DNA of 64,000 nucleotides from Firmicutes bacterium HGW-Firmicutes-16 (GTDB lineage: Bacteria > Bacillota > Clostridia > Oscillospirales > Oscillospiraceae): contig PGZZ01000002.1 in the NCBI GenBank assembly GCA_002841545.1, forward strand, positions 124,001 through 188,000, read 5' to 3'. The stretch's first letter is position 1. Every line of letters begins with the position of its first letter. The translations under genes were made by a program, and so were the position numbers. A model generated the notes under the pieces. That model saw only the letters and a program-made list of their open reading frames with translations. It made no database searches and was not told where the DNA came from. Below, piece after piece: positions 23,988 to 32,820 of the stretch.

Positions 23988-24959
23988 ATGGGCTTTGTTG
24001 TTTTGGATATGGAATGGAATCAGGCCATGTCCTCACAATCTGCCGTCTTTAATAAGCTTCCGATACACCTAAGAGGAGAAATAATCCAAATCGGGGCTGT
24101 CAGGCTAACAGATGATTTTTTACCGGGTGAAGAGTTTCAGATCGACGTTAAGCCCATATATTTCAAGCGGATGCACTATAAGGTCGAGAAGCTTACAGGC
24201 TTTGATAAGGTTCGCCTTGAGGGCGGAGAAGGCTTTAAAGAGGCTTTTGCGAAGTTTCGTGAATGGTGCGGAGAAAACTGTACTTTTCTCACTTGGGGAA
24301 GTGACGACAAGGGAATCATGGAGCAGAACATCATAATTCACGACCTTGACTGGGACTGGATTGACAAATGGGTGAATCTGCAGGTGATTTACAATATTCA
24401 GACTCAGGCGGGCCGTAATCAGACCGGCCTTACGACTGCGATGGAATTTTACAATATCGAACAGACTCGCGTAGCGCATGATGCATTGGGCGACGCTTAC
24501 AACACGGCTCTTGTGTGTTCCAAGCTCGATCTCGAGGAGGGCATCAGCCACTACGACTCGGCATCAAAGGTTCTGGCAACGCGCCTTTGCGGAGCGCAGG
24601 AGACTGACCGATCGGGTGACGCTGTTGAACACAGAGCATTTACAGGTTATAACGAGAGAGCGGATGCGTTTGAGGATAAAGAGATCTCGTCACCGACCTG
24701 TCCGGAATGCTGCGAGCGTCTAAAGTGCGGTCGCTGGATAAATCAGGGCGATAAGAGATATATGACACTATGCGAGTGCAAAGCCCACGGAAAATTCCTT
24801 GTACGTCTTAAATTCCGCACGGCGGAGGATGATACCTGGACGGTCAACCGTATTATGTACAAAGCGGATTTAGAGATGGAGGAGTATTACAGCACCAAGG
24901 CTCATCCGCCCAGACATAGCCGCTCGCGCAGGAAAAAGAAAAAAGTCGTTCCGTCATGA
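23988..24959 (+). CDS. DEDDh 3'-5' exonuclease with C-terminal cysteine cluster
   Basis: 323 residues. N-terminal exonuclease domain (about 3-185) with catalytic residues D7 and E9 in VVLDMEWNQ, acidic SDDK near 105-108 and the H164-x4-D169 pair in HDALGDA, so a DEDDh nuclease of the KapD/ERI type. After it comes a cysteine cluster (C238, C241, C242, C247, C262, C264), probably zinc-binding, and a very basic end (RSRRKKKK), suggesting nucleic-acid contact. GAAGGGA lies 13 bases before the ATG, in the loop of an AAACC/GGTTT hairpin, an unusually distant site. Substrate unknown. Confidence 0.82.
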   Translation: MGFVVLDMEWNQAMSSQSAVFNKLPIHLRGEIIQIGAVRLTDDFLPGEEFQIDVKPIYFKRMHYKVEKLTGFDKVRLEGGEGFKEAFAKFREWCGENCTFLTWGSDDKGIMEQNIIIHDLDWDWIDKWVNLQVIYNIQTQAGRNQTGLTTAMEFYNIEQTRVAHDALGDAYNTALVCSKLDLEEGISHYDSASKVLATRLCGAQETDRSGDAVEHRAFTGYNERADAFEDKEISSPTCPECCERLKCGRWINQGDKRYMTLCECKAHGKFLVRLKFRTAEDDTWTVNRIMYKADLEMEEYYSTKAHPPRHSRSRRKKKKVVPS

Positions 24960-25035
24960 GTGACTGAAAATTTCTCAGGCGGTAAGCATATTAAAATGTA
25001 AGCAATCAATTCAGCACAAATTTTCGGAGGTAACA

Positions 25036-25863
25036 ATGACACTGTTATTTGCTGCAATTTTAGGATTAGTTCAGGGCCTTGCAGAATTTCTGCCGATTTC
25101 AAGCTCGGGACACCTTTCAGTCCTGCAAAACCTGTTTGGTATGGATGGGGTCGATACTTTGTTCGATGTACTTCTGCACTTTGCGACGCTTATTGCAATC
25201 TGCATAGTTTACCGGCAGGATATTGCCGATATGATAAAGGAAGTCATCGGCTTTATAAAGGATATTAACCACCCAAAGCCAGAACAGGGCGATCCTAAGC
25301 CCGCTCGCCGCTTGGTACTTATGATACTAATAGCGACGCTTCCGCTTGTTATCGTATTGCCCTTGAAAGACTATATCGACAAGCTCAGCAACAATACTTA
25401 CTTCATCGGTATCGCTTTCCTAATCACCGGCGCGATACTTTATCTTTCCGACAGAATGCAAAACGGCAAAAAAACCGAGAAGAATATGTCGGTCGGAGAC
25501 GCTGTAAAAATCGGCTTGGTGCAGGCGATTGCAACCCTGCCGGGAATATCCCGCTCCGGCTCAACGATTACCGCAGGTATGGCTACAGGCTTGAACCGAA
25601 ATTTTGCGGTCAAGTTTTCCTTCCTCGTGTCGCTTCCCGCAGTTCTCGCGGCAACGCTGATAGAACTCATCCACGCGCTGGAAAACGGTGCGGATACAGC
25701 CAAAATCCCTGCCTATTTGCTTGGTATGGCTGTTGCCGGCGTTTCTGGATTCTTCTCAATCAAGATCGTTAAACTGCTGTCCCAGAAGGGCAAATTCGGA
25801 AAGTTCTGCTGGTACTGCTTCTTTGTCGGCATACTCACAATCGTTCTTACGATTATTCTTTGA
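25036..25863 (+). CDS. uppP: Undecaprenyl-diphosphatase UppP (BacA)
   Basis: Integral membrane phosphatase that recycles the cell-wall lipid carrier; confers bacitracin resistance when abundant. 275 residues, about eight membrane segments. Both signatures are present: QGLAEFLPISSSGHL (15-29 region, catalytic Glu and Ser) and LPGISRSGSTITAG near 170 with the catalytic Arg. Start behind CGGAGGTA. ftsK begins 16 bases downstream. Confidence 0.96.
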   Translation: MTLLFAAILGLVQGLAEFLPISSSGHLSVLQNLFGMDGVDTLFDVLLHFATLIAICIVYRQDIADMIKEVIGFIKDINHPKPEQGDPKPARRLVLMILIATLPLVIVLPLKDYIDKLSNNTYFIGIAFLITGAILYLSDRMQNGKKTEKNMSVGDAVKIGLVQAIATLPGISRSGSTITAGMATGLNRNFAVKFSFLVSLPAVLAATLIELIHALENGADTAKIPAYLLGMAVAGVSGFFSIKIVKLLSQKGKFGKFCWYCFFVGILTIVLTIIL

Positions 25864-25879
25864 TACGGAGTGAATTTTA

Positions 25880-28501
25880 ATGGCACAAGCGACAAAAAAA
25901 TCCACCTCTAAACAAACTGCGGCTAAGAAAAAGACACCCGCAAAATCCGCGAGTGGCACAAGAAAGCCTGCTGTTTCAAAAAGCACGCCCTCTATTAATC
26001 CCGCTAACCGAGCTATCGGCGCAGTGGTCTGCCTGCTCCTTGGACTGTTCTCATTTATCGGATATTTTAATGTCGATGCATGGTTCATTACATACTTCTG
26101 CGGTTTTATAAAGGGCATCGTCGGCTGGGGCTATTATGTCTTTCCTCCTGCACTTCTCGTGTGTTCATGCACATTGCTTATAAGAAAAAACAAGCCTGTC
26201 AGTTTCAGAGTCGTATCGGCACTTATGTTGCCACTGTTTCTCGGCGCAATTTATCATCTTTTTGCGACAGGAACAGAGATTGAGTTCTCAAAATCGATTA
26301 TTTCGGTGCTTTATAAAAGCGGAGAAGAAATGACAAGCGGCGGAGTGCTTTCGGGACTTCTCGCAATGGGGCTCAAATCCGCCGTCAGTATTTACGGCGC
26401 TGCTCCGGTCTTCACAGTCGGACTCGTCTTCTTCGGAATGAGCTGTGTCGGTCTGACATTGCCTAAGATGATCGAAAGCTACCGCAATCGTCCGCAATAT
26501 GATCAGATGCCGGAAGCTGCTCAGGATTCAAGACAAATCTCTGCTCCAAATATTCAGAGTAGCGTTAAAACACCTGTTTTGACAGGAAAAAAGAATGTCA
26601 AAGCCATCGATATACCGCTTGACGAGGCAAGCCTGAAAAACGACGATTACGTTGAAGAGAAAGTCGGTTTTTTCAACACTAAGCCCCGTGTAAAAACACC
26701 TGATCAAGTTTTGTCACAGGATGCCGAAAAGCCATTGGTTTCGAGCCCGAAAACAATTAAGCACAGTGCGCCTACGGAAAATGTTAAACCTCTTTCCGTT
26801 GAGGAAGCCGCCGCAGTGGCCGGAGTTTCACAGCTGACAAGCGAGGGCGCGGGCGCGACCGCGGCAATCAAGAAGATTTCACGCGAAGAGGTCGAGGCGG
26901 AAACTGAAGAAATCACGAAGACCATCGAAAAAACGATGGAGGAAAGCCCCGAGGTCTATAGATACCCGTCTATTTCGCTTCTGAGTTCTGCAGGCCCGCG
27001 AAACAACATTGACGGCAGGGAAGAAATATCCCTCAACCGCGAAAGGCTCGAAAGCACTATCAGAAGCTTTGGTGTAAGCGGAGTTATCACGGGAATTACG
27101 CGCGGTCCCACGGTCACGCGCTACGACCTTGAGCTTGAACAGGGCGTAAAGCTTGCAAAGCTCACAAACCTTGCGGGAGACCTTGCTCTGTCATTGGGCG
27201 TCACGAGTGTTCGTATTGCACCGATTCCCGACAAGATTTCAACGGTCGGGATTGAGGTTCCGAACAAGCTCATTAGCATGGTATACCTGCACGATATAAT
27301 CGATGCTGCGTCTTTCAAAACCGCGCAGTCCAAGCTTAGCTTTGCAATAGGCGAGGATATAGGCGGAAACGCGATTGTCGGGAACATTGCGAAGCTGCCG
27401 CACTTGCTTATCGCAGGCACAACAGGCTCCGGTAAATCCGTCTGCATGAATTCGCTTATAATAAGCCTTCTCTATAAATCAACGCCCGACGAAGTGCGCC
27501 TGATCATGATCGATCCCAAGATGGTCGAGCTCGGCGTATATAACGGCATTCCGCACCTATTCGTGCCCGTCGTTACCGACCCTAAAAAAGCAGCAGGTGC
27601 GCTACAATGGGCAGTCGTCGAGATGCTGAAGAGGTACAGACTGTTTTCCGAAAGCGGAGTTCGTGACCTTATGGGTTATAATGCGCATCAGAAAACCATC
27701 CGCGAGCAGACCCTGCCGCGCGTTGTAATAGTCATCGACGAGCTGGCAGACCTCATGCTGGTTGCCTCGAAAGAAGTCGAGGAGAGTATCTGCCGTGTCG
27801 CACAGATGGGACGCGCAGCGGGTATGCACCTCGTAATCGCAACTCAGCGTCCTTCGGCAGACGTCATCACGGGACTTATGAAAGCAAACATCCCGAGTCG
27901 TATTGCATTTGCGGTCTCGTCCGCGATGGAAAGTCGCATAATCCTCGACAATTCCGGAGCTGAAAAGCTCATCGGCGCAGGCGATATGCTCTATTCGCCG
28001 CTTGGCGTGGGCAAGCCTATGCGCGTACAGGGCGCGTTCGTAACCGATGAGGAACGTGAAAAAATCATAAACTTTGTCAAGGAAGGCGCGCAGGTAGTCT
28101 ACAGTGAGGACATCCTTGCCCAGATTGAAAAAGCGGCCGAGGACAAAAACAGCAGTTCATCGGAAAACGATAAGCGGGATGCTTCGGACTCAGGCTCGGA
28201 TTACGACGAGCTTCTCCCTCAGGCCGTGGATGTGATATTTGAGACGAAACAGGCATCTGTCTCCATGCTCCAACGCAGGCTGAAACTTGGCTACGCAAGA
28301 GCTGCGAGAATAGTCGACCAGATGGAGGAAATTGGTGTCGTCGGCCCATTTGAGGGTTCGAAGCCGCGTCAGGTTCTCATCACAAGGCAGCAATGGCAGG
28401 AGATGCAGTCCTCGCAGGGAGGTACCTTAAAGGGGCCTGCGGCAGATCAGGTCAGCTTCTCGGAATATGCCGATACGCCTACCGATGACTGGAAAGACTA
28501 G
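25880..28501 (+). CDS. ftsK: DNA translocase FtsK/SpoIIIE
   Basis: Hexameric ATP-driven DNA pump for chromosome segregation at the division or sporulation septum. 873 residues: a Lys/Ala-rich basic N-terminal tail (1-35), four to five membrane segments (about 45-190), a variable linker to about 360, the motor domain with Walker A AGTTGSGKS near 512-520 and Walker B VVIVIDELADLM near 615-626, and a C-terminal gamma winged helix (VSMLQRRLKLGYARAARIVDQMEEIG) that reads orienting DNA motifs. Length is normal. It may share a transcript with uppP. Confidence 0.95.
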   Translation: MAQATKKSTSKQTAAKKKTPAKSASGTRKPAVSKSTPSINPANRAIGAVVCLLLGLFSFIGYFNVDAWFITYFCGFIKGIVGWGYYVFPPALLVCSCTLLIRKNKPVSFRVVSALMLPLFLGAIYHLFATGTEIEFSKSIISVLYKSGEEMTSGGVLSGLLAMGLKSAVSIYGAAPVFTVGLVFFGMSCVGLTLPKMIESYRNRPQYDQMPEAAQDSRQISAPNIQSSVKTPVLTGKKNVKAIDIPLDEASLKNDDYVEEKVGFFNTKPRVKTPDQVLSQDAEKPLVSSPKTIKHSAPTENVKPLSVEEAAAVAGVSQLTSEGAGATAAIKKISREEVEAETEEITKTIEKTMEESPEVYRYPSISLLSSAGPRNNIDGREEISLNRERLESTIRSFGVSGVITGITRGPTVTRYDLELEQGVKLAKLTNLAGDLALSLGVTSVRIAPIPDKISTVGIEVPNKLISMVYLHDIIDAASFKTAQSKLSFAIGEDIGGNAIVGNIAKLPHLLIAGTTGSGKSVCMNSLIISLLYKSTPDEVRLIMIDPKMVELGVYNGIPHLFVPVVTDPKKAAGALQWAVVEMLKRYRLFSESGVRDLMGYNAHQKTIREQTLPRVVIVIDELADLMLVASKEVEESICRVAQMGRAAGMHLVIATQRPSADVITGLMKANIPSRIAFAVSSAMESRIILDNSGAEKLIGAGDMLYSPLGVGKPMRVQGAFVTDEEREKIINFVKEGAQVVYSEDILAQIEKAAEDKNSSSSENDKRDASDSGSDYDELLPQAVDVIFETKQASVSMLQRRLKLGYARAARIVDQMEEIGVVGPFEGSKPRQVLITRQQWQEMQSSQGGTLKGPAADQVSFSEYADTPTDDWKD

Positions 28502-28519
28502 CGCAATATAGAATGCTTC

Positions 28520-28545
28520 GGGGCTTTCGGTTATCCGAAAGCCCC
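28520..28545 (+). terminator. Hairpin after ftsK
   Basis: 11-bp GC-rich perfect stem (28520-28530 and 28535-28545) with TTAT loop; the tail is ATATTC, not a T-run, so termination is uncertain. Confidence 0.6.
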
Positions 28546-28583
28546 ATATTCAAAGCTCGGTGTTTAGGCTATTAAGGAGAAAA

Positions 28584-28997
28584 ATGAAAGATTACTTCAA
28601 TACGATATTGACAGGCGAGCAGCTCCAGAGCATGAGTGTTTTGGGTCTTGCGCATATTGGGGACGCAGTTTATGAGCTGCTTATTCGCACATGGCTTTGT
28701 ACCCAAGGAAGAACGACCTCAAAGGGTCTGCACTACGAGACAGTCAGCTATGTCAGAGCCCCGGCGCAGGCAAAAGCCCTTGCAAGAATTATGGATAAAC
28801 TAACGGAAGAAGAGCTTGCCGTATTTAAGCGCGGGCGTAACGCGAAGGTGAATTCCGTTCCAAAGAACGCGGACATTTCTGAATATCATTCGGCAACAGG
28901 ACTTGAGACTCTGTTCGGATATCTATATCTGAAGGGCGAGAGGGACAGAATCGACGAGCTATTCGCTCTAATTGTGGAGGACAACTATGCCTCTTGA
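28584..28997 (+). CDS. mrnC: Mini-ribonuclease III
   Basis: Double-strand ribonuclease lacking the RNA-binding domain; in Bacillus it trims 23S rRNA precursors. 137 residues, catalytic core only, with LAHIGDAVYELLIRTW (acidic catalytic motif) and the second acidic motif GLETLFGYLYLKGE. ATG 28584 follows AAGGAGAA; an earlier in-frame ATG at 28560 has no site. It overlaps rqcH by 11 bases. Confidence 0.94.
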   Translation: MKDYFNTILTGEQLQSMSVLGLAHIGDAVYELLIRTWLCTQGRTTSKGLHYETVSYVRAPAQAKALARIMDKLTEEELAVFKRGRNAKVNSVPKNADISEYHSATGLETLFGYLYLKGERDRIDELFALIVEDNYAS

Positions 28998-30747
28998 CGC
29001 AATAACCGTATGCGCGATTGCAAACGAGCTTAGAGACGCGCTCATCGGTGCAAAAATTGATAAGGTTCAGCAGCCCTCGCGCGATACCCTTATTCTTTCG
29101 ATTAGGGGCAACGGGCGTAACGAAAAGCTGCTGATTTCAGTGGGCACCGGCACGGCGCGTGTGAATTTTCAGAGTGAGACGTTTGAAAATCCACAGACTC
29201 CGCCGATGTTCTGTATGCTTTTAAGAAAGCACCTCGTCGGAGCGAGAATTGCGGGGCTCATCCAGCCGAACATGGAGCGTATGCTTGTGTTTGATTTGGA
29301 CACCCGAGACGAAATGGGTATGGAATCAAAAAAGCAGCTCATCGTCGAGCTGATGGGGCGCAACTCGAACATTATATTAACGGGCGCGGAGGGTCATATA
29401 ATTGACTGTCAGCGCCGCGTGGACGGAGACATGAGCCGTGTGCGTCAGGTTGCGCCGGGTATGATTTACCGTCAGCCGCCGGAGCAGGAAAAGCCAGACT
29501 TTTTCTCGGTTTCAGTGTCCGAACTTGATGAAATGTTGAAAAACGCAGAACCGGAGAAGTTCGCCGACAAGTGGCTTCTTGATACTTTTTCGGGTCTTTC
29601 GCCGCTCATATGCCGAGAAATGTGCTACCTCGCAACGCAGGATTCGTCTAAGCTTATCGCCCAGTTTTCCGAGAGTGAAAAGGCGGCGTTCCTAGATGGT
29701 CTAATAGCTCTTGAGACTCGCGTTAAGGATTTCAATTTCGTGCCAACGATGCTGATTATAGATGAGAAACCCTATGATTATTCCTTCATGCCCATAAAGC
29801 AATACGAAAACACAGCGCTAACTGTAAGCTACACCGATTTCTCCTCCATGCTTGAGGACTTCTATACAAAAAGGGACAAGCAGGATCAGATGAAGCGTAA
29901 ATCACAGGCGCTTTATAAGTCCGTTAAGAGTGCGCATGAGCGCTCAGTGAGGAAGCTTGCCGCCCGTTTTGATGAGCTCAGAAAAACCGAAAACCGCGAT
30001 ACCAGCCGCAAATACGGCGACCTTATAACGGCGAACTTCTACAGGATAAAAAAGGGCGACCGTTTTGCCGAGGTTGAGGACTATTTCGAGGAAAGCTGCC
30101 CGAAGATTCAGATACCGCTTGATGTACTGAAAACACCGCAGCAGAATGCCGCTAAGTACTATAAGGATTATACAAAAGCAAAGACCGCCGAAAAATACCT
30201 CGGCGACCTGATTGAAAAAGGCGAAAGAGAAGAAGAGTATCTTCTTAGCGTTATGGACGAAATACAGCGCTGCGAAAGTGACCGCGACCTTGCGGAGATA
30301 CGGCGCGAGCTGACAGAAACGGGCTTCATCAGGGCGCAGAAAACGGGCAAAAGCGAAAAAATCAAGGAATCTGCTCCGCTTCGTTTCATTTCGAGTGCGG
30401 GAATGGAAATATTCGTCGGAAAAAACAACGCGCAGAACGACAAGCTTACAACGAAAATTGCGCACAGAACGGATATTTGGCTCCATGTGCAGAAGCTGCA
30501 CGGAAGCCACGTCATCATAAACTGCGATGGGGGAGAGCCGGACGAGAAAACGCTTTTCGAGGCGGCGACTTTGGCGGCCTATTATTCCCAAGGCAGGGAA
30601 GGCGGAAAAGTGCCTGTCGACTATACTCAGGTTCGTTTTGTTAAGAAACCTTCAGGCTCAATGCCGGGTAAGGTTAACTACACCGATTTTAAAACCATAA
30701 TCGTGACGCCGGACGAAAAACTCGTTTCGGGACTTAAAAAAGATTGA
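28987..30747 (+). CDS. rqcH: Ribosome quality control protein RqcH (NFACT family)
   Basis: Binds stalled 50S-peptidyl-tRNA complexes and recruits tRNA-Ala to add alanine tails that mark failed peptides for degradation. 586 residues: NFACT-N domain at the start (DAITVCAIANELRDALIGAKIDKVQQPS), helical and coiled-coil middle (about 270-430, charged), and NFACT-R domain near the end with TDIWLHVQKLHGSHVII. The older annotation fibronectin-binding protein refers to the same family. ATG 28987 is preferred, with GTGGAGGA inside mrnC. A terminator follows. Confidence 0.95.
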   Translation: MPLDAITVCAIANELRDALIGAKIDKVQQPSRDTLILSIRGNGRNEKLLISVGTGTARVNFQSETFENPQTPPMFCMLLRKHLVGARIAGLIQPNMERMLVFDLDTRDEMGMESKKQLIVELMGRNSNIILTGAEGHIIDCQRRVDGDMSRVRQVAPGMIYRQPPEQEKPDFFSVSVSELDEMLKNAEPEKFADKWLLDTFSGLSPLICREMCYLATQDSSKLIAQFSESEKAAFLDGLIALETRVKDFNFVPTMLIIDEKPYDYSFMPIKQYENTALTVSYTDFSSMLEDFYTKRDKQDQMKRKSQALYKSVKSAHERSVRKLAARFDELRKTENRDTSRKYGDLITANFYRIKKGDRFAEVEDYFEESCPKIQIPLDVLKTPQQNAAKYYKDYTKAKTAEKYLGDLIEKGEREEEYLLSVMDEIQRCESDRDLAEIRRELTETGFIRAQKTGKSEKIKESAPLRFISSAGMEIFVGKNNAQNDKLTTKIAHRTDIWLHVQKLHGSHVIINCDGGEPDEKTLFEAATLAAYYSQGREGGKVPVDYTQVRFVKKPSGSMPGKVNYTDFKTIIVTPDEKLVSGLKKD

Positions 30748-30750
30748 TAT

Positions 30751-30784
30751 AAAAAACTCCTCCGCTGCTGCGGAGGAGTTTTTT
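30751..30784. terminator. Bidirectional intrinsic terminator (rqcH / SLH gene)
   Basis: 15-bp perfect stem (30751-30765 and 30770-30784) with TGCT loop, A-run on one side, T-run on the other; serves the two convergent genes. Confidence 0.94.
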
Positions 30785-30793
30785 GAAGCCAGT

Positions 30794-31699
30794 TCACTTA
30801 TCGATTTTCTTCATTGAGTTATATAGTAGCTTTGCACAGTCCGCACGCGTGAGCTGGGGTACATCCGTGTAATCGGATATATCGCAGGCGCTTAGGTTAG
30901 CGCAGGCCTGTTCCGCCCAGACAGGTGCGGTTCCGCCGTAGGTTTCGGCGTTGACATCGGTCAGATCCAGCGTCTTGTTAAGCATCACAGCCGCTTCGGG
31001 ATAGCTGATATAATTATCGCTGTTAAACACAGCTGTACTTACTCCGTCACTGTACCCGCTGATTACTCCCGTCAGGAGAGCTGTTGAAACATAGGGCTTC
31101 AGGTAGGTCGGAATTTCACTGTCATCGGCAAAGCCGGTCGTTATTACTCCTGAAAGAATGTCCGAATTCGATAGCCTCATGCACATAGCAAGGAATTCGC
31201 CTCTCTTAACAGGCGCGCTGGGATTGAAGACATACTGTCCCCCGATGTTTTCACCAACAAAAATATTATTTTCGGCGAGTGCAATCGCCGCGCAGTGAGC
31301 TCCGTTGCCATTCATATCCGAATAGGCGATTTTGCTCTTCTGCTTCTCTATTCTAATGATGACGGTTGCCTCGGAGGAAGCGTTGCCGTTTGCATCATAG
31401 GCCTTGTAGCCAAAATAGTCGCGGCCGCGTTTGCCGTCTCGGGGAGTGTAAACGAAGCTGCCATTTTCGTTCATTACAATCTCGCCTTTGATGGGTGAGG
31501 TCGTAATTTCAAATTTCATGACGTCGCCATCGGGGTCGGTAGCTTTCAGCTGACCTCCGACTGAAGTATTGCGGTAGGTGGTGATATCAAGGTTTTCAGC
31601 AATGGGTGCGGAACCTGTCCCGGTTGCTCCAACATTTATTACACACAGGGACAGCACCATCACCAAGGTGAGTGCGATTACGTTACAGGTCTTTCTCAT
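30794..31699 (-). CDS. Secreted surface protein with Ig-like and SLH domains
   Basis: 301 residues from ATG 31699 behind GGAGGT. Signal peptide about 1-27 ending near VGATG; a cadherin/Big-type repeat at about 32-115 (ITTYRNTSVGGQLKATDPDGD, FVYTPRDGKRGRDYFGYKAYDANG); then S-layer homology modules from about 125 to the end (VFNPSAPVKRGEFLAMCMRL, YLKPYVSTALLTGVISGYSDG, YISYPEAAVMLNK, QLTRADCAKLLYNSM). SLH modules anchor proteins to pyruvylated wall polymers. The ligand of the Ig-like part is unknown. A longer in-frame extension upstream has no ribosome binding site. Confidence 0.88.
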   Translation of the reverse strand: MRKTCNVIALTLVMVLSLCVINVGATGTGSAPIAENLDITTYRNTSVGGQLKATDPDGDVMKFEITTSPIKGEIVMNENGSFVYTPRDGKRGRDYFGYKAYDANGNASSEATVIIRIEKQKSKIAYSDMNGNGAHCAAIALAENNIFVGENIGGQYVFNPSAPVKRGEFLAMCMRLSNSDILSGVITTGFADDSEIPTYLKPYVSTALLTGVISGYSDGVSTAVFNSDNYISYPEAAVMLNKTLDLTDVNAETYGGTAPVWAEQACANLSACDISDYTDVPQLTRADCAKLLYNSMKKIDK

Positions 31700-31801
31700 A
31701 TGGATACCTCCAAGCAAAATATGGCGTCTCTTGGGCGCTTTGGCATTATTTTGCACAGAGCATTGGCTTTTTATTCCTAAAAAATGAGGTTTCATAAAAT
31801 C

Positions 31802-31836
31802 ATTTGAGCCGCGGAAGGGCTTACCGCGGCTCAAAT
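31802..31836. terminator. Hairpin between the Cys-rich gene and the SLH gene
   Basis: 13-bp perfect stem (31802-31814 and 31824-31836), nine-base loop. Lies just downstream of the Cys-rich gene on the minus strand; only a moderate T-rich tail follows. Confidence 0.7.
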
Positions 31837-31860
31837 CGTTTCCTATTTCGTTTTTTGTTT

Positions 31861-32655
31861 TTAGGTTTCCAGGCAGTTCGGAGAAGAACACCGGTTGGGG
31901 TTGCCCGGGGGAGGGAAAAAGTCGTCAACCGGGAAAGGTATGTGACTGAACAGCGTGCAGGGGTCTTCGTCGCCGCCCGCAGCGCATTCCTTGTCGGGTA
32001 TGCAGTAGTCAAATACCGGTATCAGAAGCTGGGTATCTCTTTCAAGTTTGATGATAGAGAACTGTCCGAGAGTTACGAACAGCTGCTTACAGGTGAGCGA
32101 TGTAATGAGCTCATCGTCAAAGCTTTTGGAAATTTCTCTGGGAATGTCGCGTATTTCGTTATCACGCGGATCGATGTTTGTGACATCGACGATCTTCATC
32201 GCAAGAATGAGAGGATCAACGGCCTCGACGACTCCGATGGGCAGATTGTTATAGATGTTATCGCACAATCCGCCGTTGTGGGATGTGAATACCTTTGAGC
32301 CTCCGTCGCCACCGAACAGTACCACTCTCTTGTCAAAGATTGCAAGACCGGTCACCAGACGATCGCCGGGGAAGGCTCTTCCCGTCACCTTGTAGAAATA
32401 GGTGATGTCGCAAGTGAAGCACCCGCGGTTGAAGTTCAGTTCCTCAACGCGAACATCCGCGTATAGGAGCTTTGCCGAACCCGGTCTGACGTTGAATGCT
32501 GTGTCTATAATTGACTGGGAGCCGCAGGTCGGGTACACCCGCAGATCTTCAATACAATCTTTATCTCTGCAAGCGTCAAAGACTTTTCTTGTGTGTATAC
32601 AAACCGATTCACGGCAAGATGCCGGACTATTCGCGTTTGCTGCTTTTTCAGCCAT
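31861..32655 (-). CDS. Conserved cysteine-rich clostridial protein of unknown function
   Basis: 264 residues, ATG 32655 behind AGGAGGAA. I recognise the general pattern (SVCIHTRKVFDACRDKDCIEDLRVY, then NFNRGCFTCDITYFYKV and VVLFGGDGGSKVF) as an uncharacterised family common in Clostridia. About 14 cysteines, many in the last third (DYCIPDKECAAGG, CTLF, CSSPNC), no signal peptide, no membrane segment; a Pro-rich run FPPPGNPN near the end. Cys-richness fits a cross-linked structural or coat-like protein, but that is a guess. It runs divergently from the DUF4364 gene. Confidence 0.7.
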   Translation of the reverse strand: MAEKAANANSPASCRESVCIHTRKVFDACRDKDCIEDLRVYPTCGSQSIIDTAFNVRPGSAKLLYADVRVEELNFNRGCFTCDITYFYKVTGRAFPGDRLVTGLAIFDKRVVLFGGDGGSKVFTSHNGGLCDNIYNNLPIGVVEAVDPLILAMKIVDVTNIDPRDNEIRDIPREISKSFDDELITSLTCKQLFVTLGQFSIIKLERDTQLLIPVFDYCIPDKECAAGGDEDPCTLFSHIPFPVDDFFPPPGNPNRCSSPNCLET

Positions 32656-32737
32656 TTTTATTCCTCCTGCCGATAGATTTTATTGCGGTTTCTCGATACA
32701 GTCTATGCAGGAGTATAAAGGTTGTGATAACTATTGT

Positions 32738-32766
32738 TTGACGTATTGCCTAAAAAGAATTATAAT
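32738..32766 (+). promoter_or_regulatory. Promoter of the DUF4364 gene
   Basis: TTGACG (32738-32743), 17-base spacer, TATAAT (32761-32766); 55 bases before the ATG. Confidence 0.85.
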
Positions 32767-32820
32767 TATGATAAATCGGACGCATTATTTGCGAAATTTT
32801 TCAAGTTTGGAGGTTGCTGT

